A DNA stretch of 64,000 bases from Sulfurospirillum sp. GTDB lineage: Bacteria; Campylobacterota; Campylobacteria; Campylobacterales; Arcobacteraceae. How positions within the stretch are numbered: the first letter of the stretch is position 1; each line of letters starts with the position of its first letter. The position numbers were made by a program, and so were the translations under genes. Positions 18,263 through 26,820 of the stretch are shown one piece after another. The stretch lies in assembly GCA_030491005.1 (NCBI GenBank), contig JAKZMJ010000015.1, forward strand, positions 310,001 through 374,000. Reading direction: 5' to 3'. The notes below the pieces were generated by a model. It did not search any database and was not told the DNA's origin. It saw only the letters and a program-made list of their open reading frames with translations.

Positions 18263-19336
18263 TTATAAATTATCTTTTAAGTAAAGATAATCAGACATTT
18301 TCGTCCACTCTCTTGCTTTTTTCTGAAAAGCTGCTTGTGAATCTAAAATCTCTTTTAATAAAGGTTTACCTTGAGTTTTCTCAACTAATAAGTCTTTATT
18401 TGCTTTTTTCATAGCAGTCATTACAGATTTAGGAAAAGTTTTGATTTTGATATTAGGATATTCTTTTACCATTTTTGACCATGCCTTAGCAGACATTTGG
18501 TAGTTTTGAATATACATATCATAAGCAGAAACTCTTATCGCTGTTTTTAAAATTTGTTGTAAATCAGCTGGTAATTTGTTGAATTTCTTTTTATTAACTA
18601 AGAACTGTAATTCACTTGCTGGTTCATGCCAACCTGTGTAATAATAAGGTGCAACTTTATGAAATCCCATTTTGATATCCATACCAGGGCCAACCCACTC
18701 AAGTGCATCAATAGTACCTCTTTCAAGAGAAGTATAAAGTTCACCAGGAGCGATGTTTGTAACTGTAAGTCCTAATTTAGCCATAATTTCACCAGCAAAA
18801 CCTGGAATTCTCATTTTAAGACCTTTTAAATCATCTACAGATGTAATCTCTTTTCTAAACCAACCACCCATTTGATTACCAGTATTTCCACCAGGAAAAG
18901 ATAAGACTTTATGCTTAGAGTATGCTTTTTGCATAAGATCCATTCCTTCACCATAATAAAACCAAGCATATTGTTCAGGTGCAGTCATACCAAAGGGCAT
19001 ACTTGTAAAAGGCAATAAATTTATATCTTTACCTTTCCAATAATAAGAGGCACTATGTCCCATATCATATTGACCACCTTTAACCATATCCAAGATACCA
19101 AAAGCTGCCTTATGTTTATTTGAGGCGTCTACTCTAATAATAAGTCTTCCATTTGACATTTCTTTTACAAGTCTTGCCATATTTTTTGGTGCATCTATAA
19201 ATGGTGACAAAGTTGGTCCCCAAGTTGTTGCTAGTTTCCACTTATATACTTTATCTTTTGCTAAAGATGCAGTACTAAGACCTGCTAACATTGCTGTTGC
19301 TACTAAAAGTTTAGTTGTTTTACCAAACATTTTCAT
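18263..19336 (-). CDS. dctP: TRAP transporter substrate-binding protein (TakP-like)
   Basis: Periplasmic solute-binding protein with a cleavable signal peptide (LLVATAMLAGLSTASLAK). It belongs to the alpha-keto acid/TakP-like group: TTWGPTLSP, MGHSASYYWKGKD, GNTGNQMGGWFRKEI, MRIPGFAGEIM, DALEWVGPGMD and YYTGWHEP are all present. Substrate is probably a small 2-oxo acid or related organic acid. AAGGAG precedes ATG 19336. It is a close paralogue of the gene at 22353, with an identical 83-bp stretch at the 3' end. Confidence 0.9.
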   Translation of the reverse strand: MKMFGKTTKLLVATAMLAGLSTASLAKDKVYKWKLATTWGPTLSPFIDAPKNMARLVKEMSNGRLIIRVDASNKHKAAFGILDMVKGGQYDMGHSASYYWKGKDINLLPFTSMPFGMTAPEQYAWFYYGEGMDLMQKAYSKHKVLSFPGGNTGNQMGGWFRKEITSVDDLKGLKMRIPGFAGEIMAKLGLTVTNIAPGELYTSLERGTIDALEWVGPGMDIKMGFHKVAPYYYTGWHEPASELQFLVNKKKFNKLPADLQQILKTAIRVSAYDMYIQNYQMSAKAWSKMVKEYPNIKIKTFPKSVMTAMKKANKDLLVEKTQGKPLLKEILDSQAAFQKKAREWTKMSDYLYLKDNL

Positions 19337-19380
19337 GAAATCTCCTTTTTATTGTTTCAAACAAATATTAACATACACAA

Positions 19381-19408
19381 ATGATAATGATATGATATTT
19401 TTATCATT
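19381..19408. promoter_or_regulatory. TATCAT-rich box upstream of dctP
   Basis: AT-rich stretch with repeated ATGATA/TATCAT elements, including TATGATATTTTT. The same core occurs at 23508-23519 upstream of the second dctP. It lies between the response regulator gene and dctP, at a distance suitable for an operator or promoter. That the adjacent response regulator binds here is inference. Confidence 0.35.
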
Positions 19409-19425
19409 TCTATAAATTAAGATAA

Positions 19426-20076
19426 CTATTTTTCTAAGTATTTAAAAACATATCCAGTATCAATAATAGTTTTTATATAATCATTAGCAATTATTTTTCT
19501 TAAACGTCTAATTAAAGATCTAATTGATTCTAAAGAAGCAAAAGAGTTTTCCCAAACATAATTTTCGATTTCTTCGTATGAAATAACTTGATTTTTTTTA
19601 CTTAAAAATAAATTCAATAAAAGCTTTTCTTTTTTTGTAAGTCTAAACTCTTTATTATTCATTGTAATTACAGAAGATTTAAAATCAAAAAAGCAGTTTT
19701 TATCAAAAAATATTGTTTCTTTTTTAATATTACATAGTTTTTCTATTTTTATTTCTAGTTCATCTATAAAAAATGGTTTCTTTAAAAAATCATTACAACC
19801 AAAATCATAAGCTTGTTTTATAATTTCTAATTCAACTGTTCCTGAAATTATAATTATAGGAACTTCTTTATAAAACTCTCTTATTTTTTTTAAGATTTTA
19901 ATACCATCAATGTTAGGAACATTAATATCTAAAATAAAACAAGAATAACCTTCTGTGATATTTTTATAAGCATCTTTCCCATTCATAAAAGTATCTATAT
20001 TATAATTTTTAAGTTCTAGTCTTTTTTTAATAGTTTTATTTAATTTCTCATTATCTTCTAATAATAAAATTTTCAT
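19426..20076 (-). CDS. OmpR-type response regulator
   Basis: Two-domain DNA-binding regulator of 216 residues. The receiver has the acidic pair LEDNE, the phospho-acceptor Asp50 (CFILDINVP) and the conserved Lys in FLKKPF. The C-terminal winged helix ends with RSLIRRLRKII and DTGYVFKY. It overlaps the sensor kinase gene by 4 bp and precedes dctP, so it most likely controls this TRAP locus. Confidence 0.9.
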   Translation of the reverse strand: MKILLLEDNEKLNKTIKKRLELKNYNIDTFMNGKDAYKNITEGYSCFILDINVPNIDGIKILKKIREFYKEVPIIIISGTVELEIIKQAYDFGCNDFLKKPFFIDELEIKIEKLCNIKKETIFFDKNCFFDFKSSVITMNNKEFRLTKKEKLLLNLFLSKKNQVISYEEIENYVWENSFASLESIRSLIRRLRKIIANDYIKTIIDTGYVFKYLEK

Positions 20077-22277
20077 AATCTTTCTTTAAGTTTTATTTTT
20101 TTATTAGGTAGTTTAATAGTAAAAACTACTTTTTGATTATTATTAACAACTGTGATAAATCCTGTCATTTTATCTTCAATAATAACCTTAGCCATATATA
20201 AACCTATTCCTGTTCCATCTTCTTTTGTCGTAAAATAAGGATCAAAAATACGATCAATTATATCTTCTTTAATCGCTCCTGCATTATCACTTATTTGTAT
20301 TATATTATAATTTTGCTCTGTAGAAACGTTAATACTAATTTCTCCTTTGAATTCTTCATCTTCTTTATTTTTTACTATAATTTTATTTTTTGCATTATTT
20401 ATTATATTTAATAAAACTTGTTTGAACTCATTTTCATAACCAAAGATCATTAATTCTTCTTTGTTATCTTTGTAATTATGCTTAAGTTTGATATTTGAAT
20501 AAAAAATTTGCTTAGAAATAATTTCAAAAATTTCTTCAAATGATTTAGGAAGAGAAAACATATCTTTTTTAGTTGAGGGTTTTAAAAAGTTTCTAAAATC
20601 ACTTAAAGTTTTAGACATATATTGTATTTGAACCATAGAATCATTTACAAACTCTTCAATATTTATATTTTCTAACTCATCTAACATATATGAAGTTTGT
20701 ATATCTTGAACTTGGGCTGATAGTTCAACTAAGGGTTCATTCCATTGATGGGCAATGGCTGCCACCATATCGCCCATTTCTGCAAGTTTGCTTTGTTGGA
20801 TTAAAAATTGTTTTTGTTGCATTCTTTCTGTAATATCATCCATCACACACACAATACCTCCAATACTTCCATCTATATTTTTATAAACTGCCTTATTTAA
20901 GATAAAAAATTTCATTTGTTTATTTGGAAAATGAATAGCAATTTCAGAAGTATTTGCCACTTGTGCTTTTAAAATCTCTATATCAATAAGAGTGTTTCTT
21001 TTAGCAATATCTTTTGGGTAAAAATCATAAGCTGTTTTTCCAATGACTTCAGATTTTTTTAAATTAAAAAGTTGGCAAAAACTTTGATTGCATGCTATTA
21101 TTTCTCCCTCTTTATTTTTATAATAAATTGCATTTGGTAGAGTTTCTAATAATACTTTTTCAAATTTTAATTGATTAGAGAGTTCATTTTCAACTTTTTT
21201 TCTTCTTTTTATATTTGCTTTCATTGATAAAACAATTACACTTAGAATAAAAATAAGCAGTAAAGATAAGATTACAAATTTTGTATGTTCTTTATAAATA
21301 GAACTAGGCTCATTTATTATCTCATACTCATTTAAAAAAGGTTTTACATTTATATCAAACCTATCTAGCTCTTTATAATCAAAAATATATTTATTTGGTG
21401 ATTTCTTTAAAATTGGAATATCTTTAATTCTTACTCCATTTAAAACTTTCAATGCCATATCTGAGACTGCTTCGCCTTGTGCTTTAGCTGACGTTAATAA
21501 ACCTCCTAACATTCCATAATCTAAATAAAAATCCCAAAGCCCGTAAATAGGGACAGAGCTAACATCTTTAATAGCTTTAAAACTTTGCTTGTAAGTGAAA
21601 AATTTACCCTTAGTATCTTTAAAAAGTAAAACAAAAAGAATAACACTGTTTTCATCTAGGTTTTTTACTTTTTGCTTTATTTTTTCGATATCCATATTAT
21701 CTATATATTCAATATTAATTCTTTTTTCATACTTTTTTATAATGGGTCTTAAATCTCTTTTAACCGCATATCCTGTTTTAGATTTATCATTTAAAATTAG
21801 TAAGTTTTTTAGTTTTGGGTGTATTTTTAATATTAAATCAAAGTTTTTTTCTAAATCAACTTGTTCAACTACTCCACTCATATATTTAGTCATATAGTTT
21901 TCATCTAACAAGGCTTCGTCAAAGTTATTAATACCTGTAAATAAAACAGGTAAACCTTTGAACAAATATTCATGATATCTTATAATAAATTCAAAAGCAT
22001 TATTATCACTAGTAATAACTAAATCAAAGTCTCTTTTTTTTAATTGTGTTTTATATAAATTTGCCAACTTATCTAAATACAAGGGTCCAGCAACTCTTTT
22101 AGTATCCATATAAATTGTTGTTAGTTCAATATTGTCATAATGTTTGAATTTTTCTTCAATTGCTTTTGAAATATCATCACTCCACTTATAACCTTTATGG
22201 TAAGAGTGAAGTAATAAAACTTCTTTAGAAAAACAAAAAGAGTAGATTAGAAATAGAAGAAGAAATATTTTTTTCAT
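20073..22277 (-). CDS. Sensor histidine kinase with ABC-type substrate-binding sensor domain
   Basis: 734-residue membrane kinase. A signal peptide is followed by a periplasmic domain like uncharacterised ABC substrate-binding proteins (LLLHSYHKGYKWSDDI onward). Then come a membrane helix (residues about 332-350), a PAS domain (YYKNKEGEIIACNQSF), the H box with His510 in AHQWNEPL, the N box INNAKNKI and the G box GTGIGLYMAK. The AHQW form is frequent in Campylobacterota. It is paired with the response regulator and flanked by both dctP genes, so it probably senses the transported acid, directly or through the lipoprotein DctP. Confidence 0.88.
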   Translation of the reverse strand: MKKIFLLLFLIYSFCFSKEVLLLHSYHKGYKWSDDISKAIEEKFKHYDNIELTTIYMDTKRVAGPLYLDKLANLYKTQLKKRDFDLVITSDNNAFEFIIRYHEYLFKGLPVLFTGINNFDEALLDENYMTKYMSGVVEQVDLEKNFDLILKIHPKLKNLLILNDKSKTGYAVKRDLRPIIKKYEKRINIEYIDNMDIEKIKQKVKNLDENSVILFVLLFKDTKGKFFTYKQSFKAIKDVSSVPIYGLWDFYLDYGMLGGLLTSAKAQGEAVSDMALKVLNGVRIKDIPILKKSPNKYIFDYKELDRFDINVKPFLNEYEIINEPSSIYKEHTKFVILSLLLIFILSVIVLSMKANIKRRKKVENELSNQLKFEKVLLETLPNAIYYKNKEGEIIACNQSFCQLFNLKKSEVIGKTAYDFYPKDIAKRNTLIDIEILKAQVANTSEIAIHFPNKQMKFFILNKAVYKNIDGSIGGIVCVMDDITERMQQKQFLIQQSKLAEMGDMVAAIAHQWNEPLVELSAQVQDIQTSYMLDELENINIEEFVNDSMVQIQYMSKTLSDFRNFLKPSTKKDMFSLPKSFEEIFEIISKQIFYSNIKLKHNYKDNKEELMIFGYENEFKQVLLNIINNAKNKIIVKNKEDEEFKGEISINVSTEQNYNIIQISDNAGAIKEDIIDRIFDPYFTTKEDGTGIGLYMAKVIIEDKMTGFITVVNNNQKVVFTIKLPNKKIKLKERL

Positions 22278-22319
22278 AAAATTATTAATATCATTTTCAT
22301 ATAAAAATTAAACCTTTAT

Positions 22320-22340
22320 ATTTCCCCAAAGAAGGGAAAT
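22320..22340 (-). terminator. Hairpin after second dctP
   Basis: Minus-strand stem ATTTCCC/GGGAAAT with a seven-base loop, 13 bp after the second dctP stop and followed by a moderately T-rich stretch. It is the counterpart of the hairpin after the first dctP and lies next to the duplicated 83 bp. It probably limits read-through into the sensor kinase gene. Confidence 0.5.
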
Positions 22341-22352
22341 TTAATTAGAATA

Positions 22353-23450
22353 TTATAAATTATCTTTTAAGTAAAGATAATCAGACATTTTCGTCCACTC
22401 TCTTGCTTTTTTCTGAAAAGCATTTTGAGATTCTATGATTTCAGCAAATAAAGCATTTGTTTTTGATTTTTCAATCAATAATTTTTTATTAGCTTCTTTC
22501 ATAGCATTCATAACTTCTTGTGGTAAAGTTTTTACTTGAATATTAGGGTATTCTTTAGCCATTTTTGACCAAGCTTGTGCATTCATAGAATAACTTTTAA
22601 CATAAGTATCATAAGCTGTAAGTTTAATAGCAGATTTTAAGATACGTTTTAAATGTGTTGGTAGTCTATTAAATGCTTTTTCATTAACTAAATATTGTAA
22701 ATCAGTACCTGGTTCGTGCCATCCTGTATAATAATAAGGTGCAACTTTATGAAACCCCATTTTAATATCCATACCAGGGCCAACCCACTCTAAAGCATCA
22801 ATAGTCCCTCTTTGCAGTGCAGTATAAAGCTCACCTGGGGCAATGTTTGTTACAGTTACACCAAGAGAAGCCATAATTTCACCTGCAAATCCTGGGATTC
22901 TCATTTTAAGACCTTTTAAATCATCAACAGATTTAATTTCCTTTCTAAACCAGCCACCCATTTGATTTCCAGTATTTCCACCAGGAAATGACAAAACATT
23001 ATGTTTTGCATACACTTTATTAGTTAATTCTTTTCCACCACCATAAGAATACCAAGCAAAAAATTCAGGTGTAGTCATACCAAATGGCATAGTTGATATT
23101 GGCAAAGTACTTAAATCTTTACCTTTCCAATAATAAGATGCACTATGCCCCATCTCATATTGTCCACCTTTAACCATATCTAAGATACCAAAAGGACTTT
23201 TATGTTTATTTGAAGCATCAATTCTAATTATAAATTGACCACCAGACATTTCTTTTACCATTTGTGCTAATTCTTGTGATGTATCACTTAAAGGAGATAA
23301 TGTAGGACCCCATGTAGTTGCTAACTTCCATTTAAAAATTATTTTCTCTTCTTTTTGTACTTTTACTTCTTGTTTCTTTTCCGTACAAGCTGTAAATAAT
23401 AAAGCCGAAGCTAAAACCAAACTAGAAATTAGTCTTGTAGATATTCGCAT
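22353..23450 (-). CDS. TRAP-type substrate-binding lipoprotein, DctP paralogue
   Basis: 365-residue paralogue of the dctP at 18263. The N-terminus differs: ALLFTACTEKK looks like a lipobox with Cys22, so this copy is probably membrane-anchored. The binding-fold motifs (WGPTLSP, SASYYWKGKD, GNTGNQMGGWFRKEI, DALEWVGPGMD) are kept. No permease genes follow it; the next gene downstream is the sensor kinase. It could be a second receptor for DctQM or a sensory partner of the kinase. AAGGAG precedes ATG 23450. Confidence 0.87.
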   Translation of the reverse strand: MRISTRLISSLVLASALLFTACTEKKQEVKVQKEEKIIFKWKLATTWGPTLSPLSDTSQELAQMVKEMSGGQFIIRIDASNKHKSPFGILDMVKGGQYEMGHSASYYWKGKDLSTLPISTMPFGMTTPEFFAWYSYGGGKELTNKVYAKHNVLSFPGGNTGNQMGGWFRKEIKSVDDLKGLKMRIPGFAGEIMASLGVTVTNIAPGELYTALQRGTIDALEWVGPGMDIKMGFHKVAPYYYTGWHEPGTDLQYLVNEKAFNRLPTHLKRILKSAIKLTAYDTYVKSYSMNAQAWSKMAKEYPNIQVKTLPQEVMNAMKEANKKLLIEKSKTNALFAEIIESQNAFQKKAREWTKMSDYLYLKDNL

Positions 23451-23497
23451 ATTCTCTCCTTAAGATATTTTATATCTAAAATTATAACAAATATAAT

Positions 23498-23521
23498 TGA
23501 TGATAGTATGATATTTTTGAT
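23498..23521. promoter_or_regulatory. TATCAT-rich box upstream of dctP paralogue
   Basis: Contains TATGATATTTTT (23508-23519), the same core as the box at 19381-19408, with further ATGATA-like elements. On the minus strand a good -10 (TATAAT) follows downstream around 23480-23486. This supports joint control of both dctP genes; the binding factor is inferred. Confidence 0.35.
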
Positions 23522-24510
23522 TATTTATCAAATTTTCAGCTTTTAAGATTGATATAATCTATTATCAGATTTGTTTTATTTTGTGGCAAAAGGTCAAAAC
23601 CTATAGAGTTCAAAAATTTTAACATAATCTTTTTTTGTTCATCTATTTCTTGTGCTTCTTTTGTATTTTGTGCTATGAGTTCTTTTATGATATTTTTTGT
23701 ATTTTTAATAATATCTTTTTTTTGTTTTTCAAATTTTGATTTTTTATTATTTATTCAAAATATTAGAGTATCAAAAGAATTTATTGTTTCTAGTCCAAGT
23801 TTATTATATAAACTTGGATTTTGATTTTTAATTTGTTTTTTGATTTCTGCAAAATCTTTTCAAGAATTTTGTGCATCTTTAAAAAAAGTTAAAACTTTAG
23901 TTAATAGATTTAAATCTTCATTTATTGGATTTAATTTTTTATTTGCTTCTTTATTTATTTCTTGAATTTTATTTTTACTATTTATTTTACTTTCTAGTTT
24001 ATAATCACTTCAATTAAGACTTAAATTTCTCTTATTTTCTGTAGCTTCAATAGTAAATTTTCACTCTTTTTTTATAAGAATATTATTTTTTAAATTTACT
24101 CAATCCAAATTATTAGTTCCAAGTGTGAGCATAGCTATATTATCGACCATATTCAACTCTACTTTATCAAATTCTCTTCTTAAATTTGAGTCGAAACCTA
24201 TCGCACTATTTTTAAAATTTCAATAAGTATTAGTATTATTTTTTTGGTCATATTTTATTAAATCTTTTGCGATTGAAGTTAGTTTTAGGGGATTACTCAA
24301 TATTGCTAATATTGCATTATTAGCTTTTTCAAAATCTCCACCATTTTTAATAATAGACATTTGTTTCAGTATTTCTTTGGCTTCATCATTATTTGATATA
24401 AATTTTAAAGATGATTTTATTTCAGCTAATGCTACAAGTTTTTCACTTCCTATAACTCATTTTTTATCTTCTTTAATTCCATTATTTTTTTCTATATTTA
24501 CTTTTCTCAT
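23521..24510 (-). CDS. Open frame with eight in-frame TGA codons (UGA-reassigned code)
   Basis: Minus-strand frame from ATG 24510 to TAA 23521: 329 codons with eight TGA and no TAA or TAG. The TGA codons lie at plus positions 24457, 24220, 24100, 24061, 24010, 23860, 23755 and 23536 (first base of tca). AAGGGA precedes the ATG by about 6 bases. The frame contains no TGG and eight ordinary Gly codons. Read with TGA as Gly, Gly would be about 5 percent of residues and contexts such as D-G-V, E-G-K, N-G-S and S-G-K result. Read as Trp, Trp would be 2.4 percent. The product would be Lys/Asn-rich and mainly helical with a coiled-coil-like C-terminal half; no family was recognised. In the standard code only an 17-residue peptide is made, so it is probably silent here unless UGA is suppressed. 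Confidence 0.75.
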
Positions 24511-24519
24511 TTATATCCC

Positions 24520-24588
24520 TTATCCATTTATTTTAACTCAGAATTGTTTAATTTCTGTGTCTGAATTTACATTAGCATTCCACTTTTC
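24520..24588 (-). other. Short open stretch with one TGA upstream of the recoded frame
   Basis: A run of 22 sense codons plus TAA, read as EKWNANVNSDTEIKQF-(TGA)-VKING. It may be the tail of another gene written in the same reassigned code. One normal TGG is present, which mildly favours TGA being Gly. It is too short to be sure, and an upstream TAA closes it at 24589-24591. Confidence 0.25.
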
Positions 24589-24610
24589 TTATTTGGGTTA
24601 AATCTTTGTT

Positions 24611-25300
24611 TTACAGTTTATCTTTTTTTAATAATGGATTTTCTCTATTATTTCGAGTAAGATATTCTAATGTAGCATTTTTTTCATCAATTTGTTTTTT
24701 ATAGTTTTTATCTAATATTTTTAAATCATCAATACTTTGCTGAGTATCTTCCTTATTTAGTCCATTTGATAATAATACTTCATATGTATTTATCATAAAT
24801 TTAATAAACTCTGAGATATTAATATTTGATATCTCATCTTTTGACATTTTTTTATATGTAAACCCATAATTGGTAAGTCCTTGCACTTCTCCTATATATA
24901 TAGTTGGGTATGGGAATTTTCTTCGTCCTTGACTATACTCCAAATTATGATTTATTTCATTTAAATAATTCATAGGATGTTCTTTTGTTTTCATTGTTTC
25001 AAACAATGCTTTGTTAAATTCATCATCATTTGTATATGTTGTTGCTTGAAATAAAGATGCTCCAATATTTGCAATATCTTCATCTCCTTTATTAAAATAG
25101 CCATCTTTTTCTAATTTTAATTGTAAAGCTTTTGCTTCTTCAAAACTCAAATTTTTAAATTTTCTTTCTTCAAAATCTCCAGTAATAAATCCATTTTCTT
25201 CCAATAGGCTATTAAACAATTTATCTACATCAATTGTTTGATTGTTAGTTACTTGTGTGTTAATATTTTGTGAAACTTGTATTGATGATTGAATTTCCAT
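24611..25300 (-). CDS. Hypothetical protein
   Basis: 229-residue soluble protein that I do not recognise. It starts with a Gln/Asn/Thr-rich stretch, has no signal peptide or membrane segment, and ends in a charged helical region. It uses the standard code (no internal TGA), in contrast to the frame just downstream. Codon usage and composition look like the chromosome. Neighbours on the same strand are the TGA-rich frame (3' side) and, across a 187-bp structured gap, a toxin-antitoxin pair. Confidence 0.6.
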   Translation of the reverse strand: MEIQSSIQVSQNINTQVTNNQTIDVDKLFNSLLEENGFITGDFEERKFKNLSFEEAKALQLKLEKDGYFNKGDEDIANIGASLFQATTYTNDDEFNKALFETMKTKEHPMNYLNEINHNLEYSQGRRKFPYPTIYIGEVQGLTNYGFTYKKMSKDEISNINISEFIKFMINTYEVLLSNGLNKEDTQQSIDDLKILDKNYKKQIDEKNATLEYLTRNNRENPLLKKDKL

Positions 25301-25330
25301 CTAATTTATTCCTGATGTAAATTTTTTTAT

Positions 25331-25487
25331 ATCTTACTTTTTAAGATAACGGTTGACTTGAAGGACAAGTAGGCGAAACGGCTTGAAACTTCGGTCTTTA
25401 GGTTTTATCTATTCGACACTTAAAAGCTCAAAATTTTCGCTCATTACACTTGTTATTCTTCCTGTATTTTGTTATATCCACACCTAC
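25331..25487. other. Non-coding gap with local inverted repeats
   Basis: Between the hypothetical gene and the toxin gene there is a less AT-rich stretch with several short inverted repeats: ATCTTA/TAAGAT at 25331-25347, ACTTG/CAAGT at 25356-25370, and GAAG...CAAG complementary to CTTG...CTTC within 25357-25399. On the minus strand it ends in AACCGTTATCTT, faintly like an attC right end, but the opposite end lacks the AAC core. It could be a degenerate recombination site or a structured RNA. Nothing firmer can be said. Confidence 0.25.
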
Positions 25488-25781
25488 TTACAAGTATCTT
25501 TCAATATCTAAAGCTCCGTGAAATACACCTAATATATCTATTGTATTTTCATCTTTAATTAAATATGCAATTCTATAATGACCATAAAGTAATATTCTTA
25601 TTTCTTTATGCTCATTATTATCATAAGAGTAACCAATTCTTGGAAATAATTGTAGTATTTGAACTTTTTGATATATTTCTGTTACAACTTTTTTTGCAAT
25701 TATTTTTTTATCTAAAGCTATATAATCATATATATCTTTAAGCCAAAGGTCTGCTTCATCTGTCCAGTTGATATCTACCAT
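25488..25781 (-). CDS. ParE/RelE-family toxin
   Basis: 97-residue toxin of the RelE/ParE superfamily: NWTDEADLWLKDIYDYI at the start and RILLYGHYRIAYLIKDENTIDILGVFHGALD near the end are typical. ParE members act on gyrase, RelE members on mRNA; the C-terminal pattern is closer to ParE. It overlaps its antitoxin by 7 bp. The pair stands alone among remnants of mobile DNA. Confidence 0.85.
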   Translation of the reverse strand: MVDINWTDEADLWLKDIYDYIALDKKIIAKKVVTEIYQKVQILQLFPRIGYSYDNNEHKEIRILLYGHYRIAYLIKDENTIDILGVFHGALDIERYL

Positions 25782-25951
25782 TGTTTAATTCTATTTTTCA
25801 TCTCTTGATTTGAAATAGTTTTATTATCTTCTGAATCTTTTAATCCTCTTTGAATCATTCTATCAAAAGCTAACTCTTTTAATATTTCATCATAAGATGT
25901 ATCTTCGGGTAATGAATCAATAATTTTTCTTGCTTGTTGCGGTGCTGTCAT
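25775..25951 (-). CDS. Antitoxin of ParE-type module
   Basis: 58-residue partner upstream of and overlapping the toxin. I start at ATG 25951 because TTGGAG sits 8 bases upstream; a TTG at 25963 is actually part of that ribosome site. The protein (MTAPQQARKIIDSLPEDTSYDEIL...) is of the short addiction-module type that pairs with ParE-like toxins. No clear ribbon-helix-helix motif was seen. Confidence 0.75.
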   Translation of the reverse strand: MTAPQQARKIIDSLPEDTSYDEILKELAFDRMIQRGLKDSEDNKTISNQEMKNRIKQW

Positions 25952-26026
25952 AATAAACTCCAATATTTAGAATATACATCATTTTAACAAAATGAGGCTT
26001 AATGAAAAATTCAGGGGTCTGATTTA

Positions 26027-26635
26027 TCACTTTTTCTTATAACTAACAAGATAATCATCAAGCATTTTTAACTTCAAACTTTTAGTAACACCATTATGTA
26101 TTTTTATAAGTTTTTTCATAGGTGAAAACACTCCACCATCTATAGAATTTGTAGTATTATGTATAGTAATATTTCTATGATTTTTATAAGTAAAAAGGTA
26201 AGGTAGATTAGTTATTAAACTTCTGTATGCAGACCTAACTCTTGGATGAGTAAAATTCAATTTACCTGTAGTTGGAGATATTGACTTTTCATCTAAAAAA
26301 CCTTTATATATTTTGTACCATTCATCTAACTTTTTGCTAAAATTCTTTTGATTTGTACTTGTTAAGTTATACATTATTTTTTGTAAATCTTTACTAGCTT
26401 GTAGTCTAGGTTTTCTAGTTAAATATTTATTGATTGTTTTTCTTTGATGAAAGTGGCACATCTGAGTTGGATAGTCTTTAAAAGCTTTATATAAGCCTCT
26501 CTTACCATCAATTATAATTGCTTGCCTTTGTATCCTAATTCTACTAGCAAGTCTAAATGCTGCTTGTAATCAAATACTAATTCGCTATCAATATGTTTCC
26601 AAGTTAGTATCTCTTTTGATATAGGGCACCTCTAA
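26027..26635 (-). pseudogene. DDE (MULE-like) transposase remnant
   Basis: Only the C-terminal part is left. In one frame, IIIDGKRGLYKAF...PTQMCHFHQRKTI carries a catalytic Asp region and the CHFHQ motif. Upstream at about 26510-26600, TWKHIDSEL...HLDLLVELGYKG lies in another frame, so at least one frameshift is present. The whole N-terminus is missing. The C-terminal piece (26027-26461) is still open. It resembles MULE-type IS256/IS1249-like transposases. The 185 bp beyond (26636-26820) holds only AT-rich sequence and a possible element end. Confidence 0.7.
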
Positions 26636-26820
26636 AAATAGACAAAAAATCACATAATTTTCAAATACTTAGAAAATCATAAAATAAGTCTTTTATTTAA
26701 TCCAAATAAATTTACAAATAATATACTGTCCCTCTTTGTCAATACCAATCCTAAATATACAGCAATTCTAACCCAACACCAAAAATCACCACTCAATCAT
26801 TTTTACAACATTAAAAAACT

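Noticed and set aside
23521-24510. Reading the TGA-rich frame as an ordinary decayed pseudogene
   Set aside because: Decay in such AT-rich DNA would produce mainly TAA and frameshifts. Eight TGA with no TAA or TAG over 329 codons in one unbroken frame is not expected from decay.
23521-24510. Selenocysteine as the meaning of the TGA codons
   Set aside because: Eight TGA spread through a Lys/Asn-rich helical protein with no redox motif and no visible SECIS-like hairpins after each codon does not fit a selenoprotein.
25311-25400. Hammerhead-ribozyme-like core (CTGATG and GAAAC)
   Set aside because: The conserved A after CUGAUG is missing and the pieces are far apart without matching stems.
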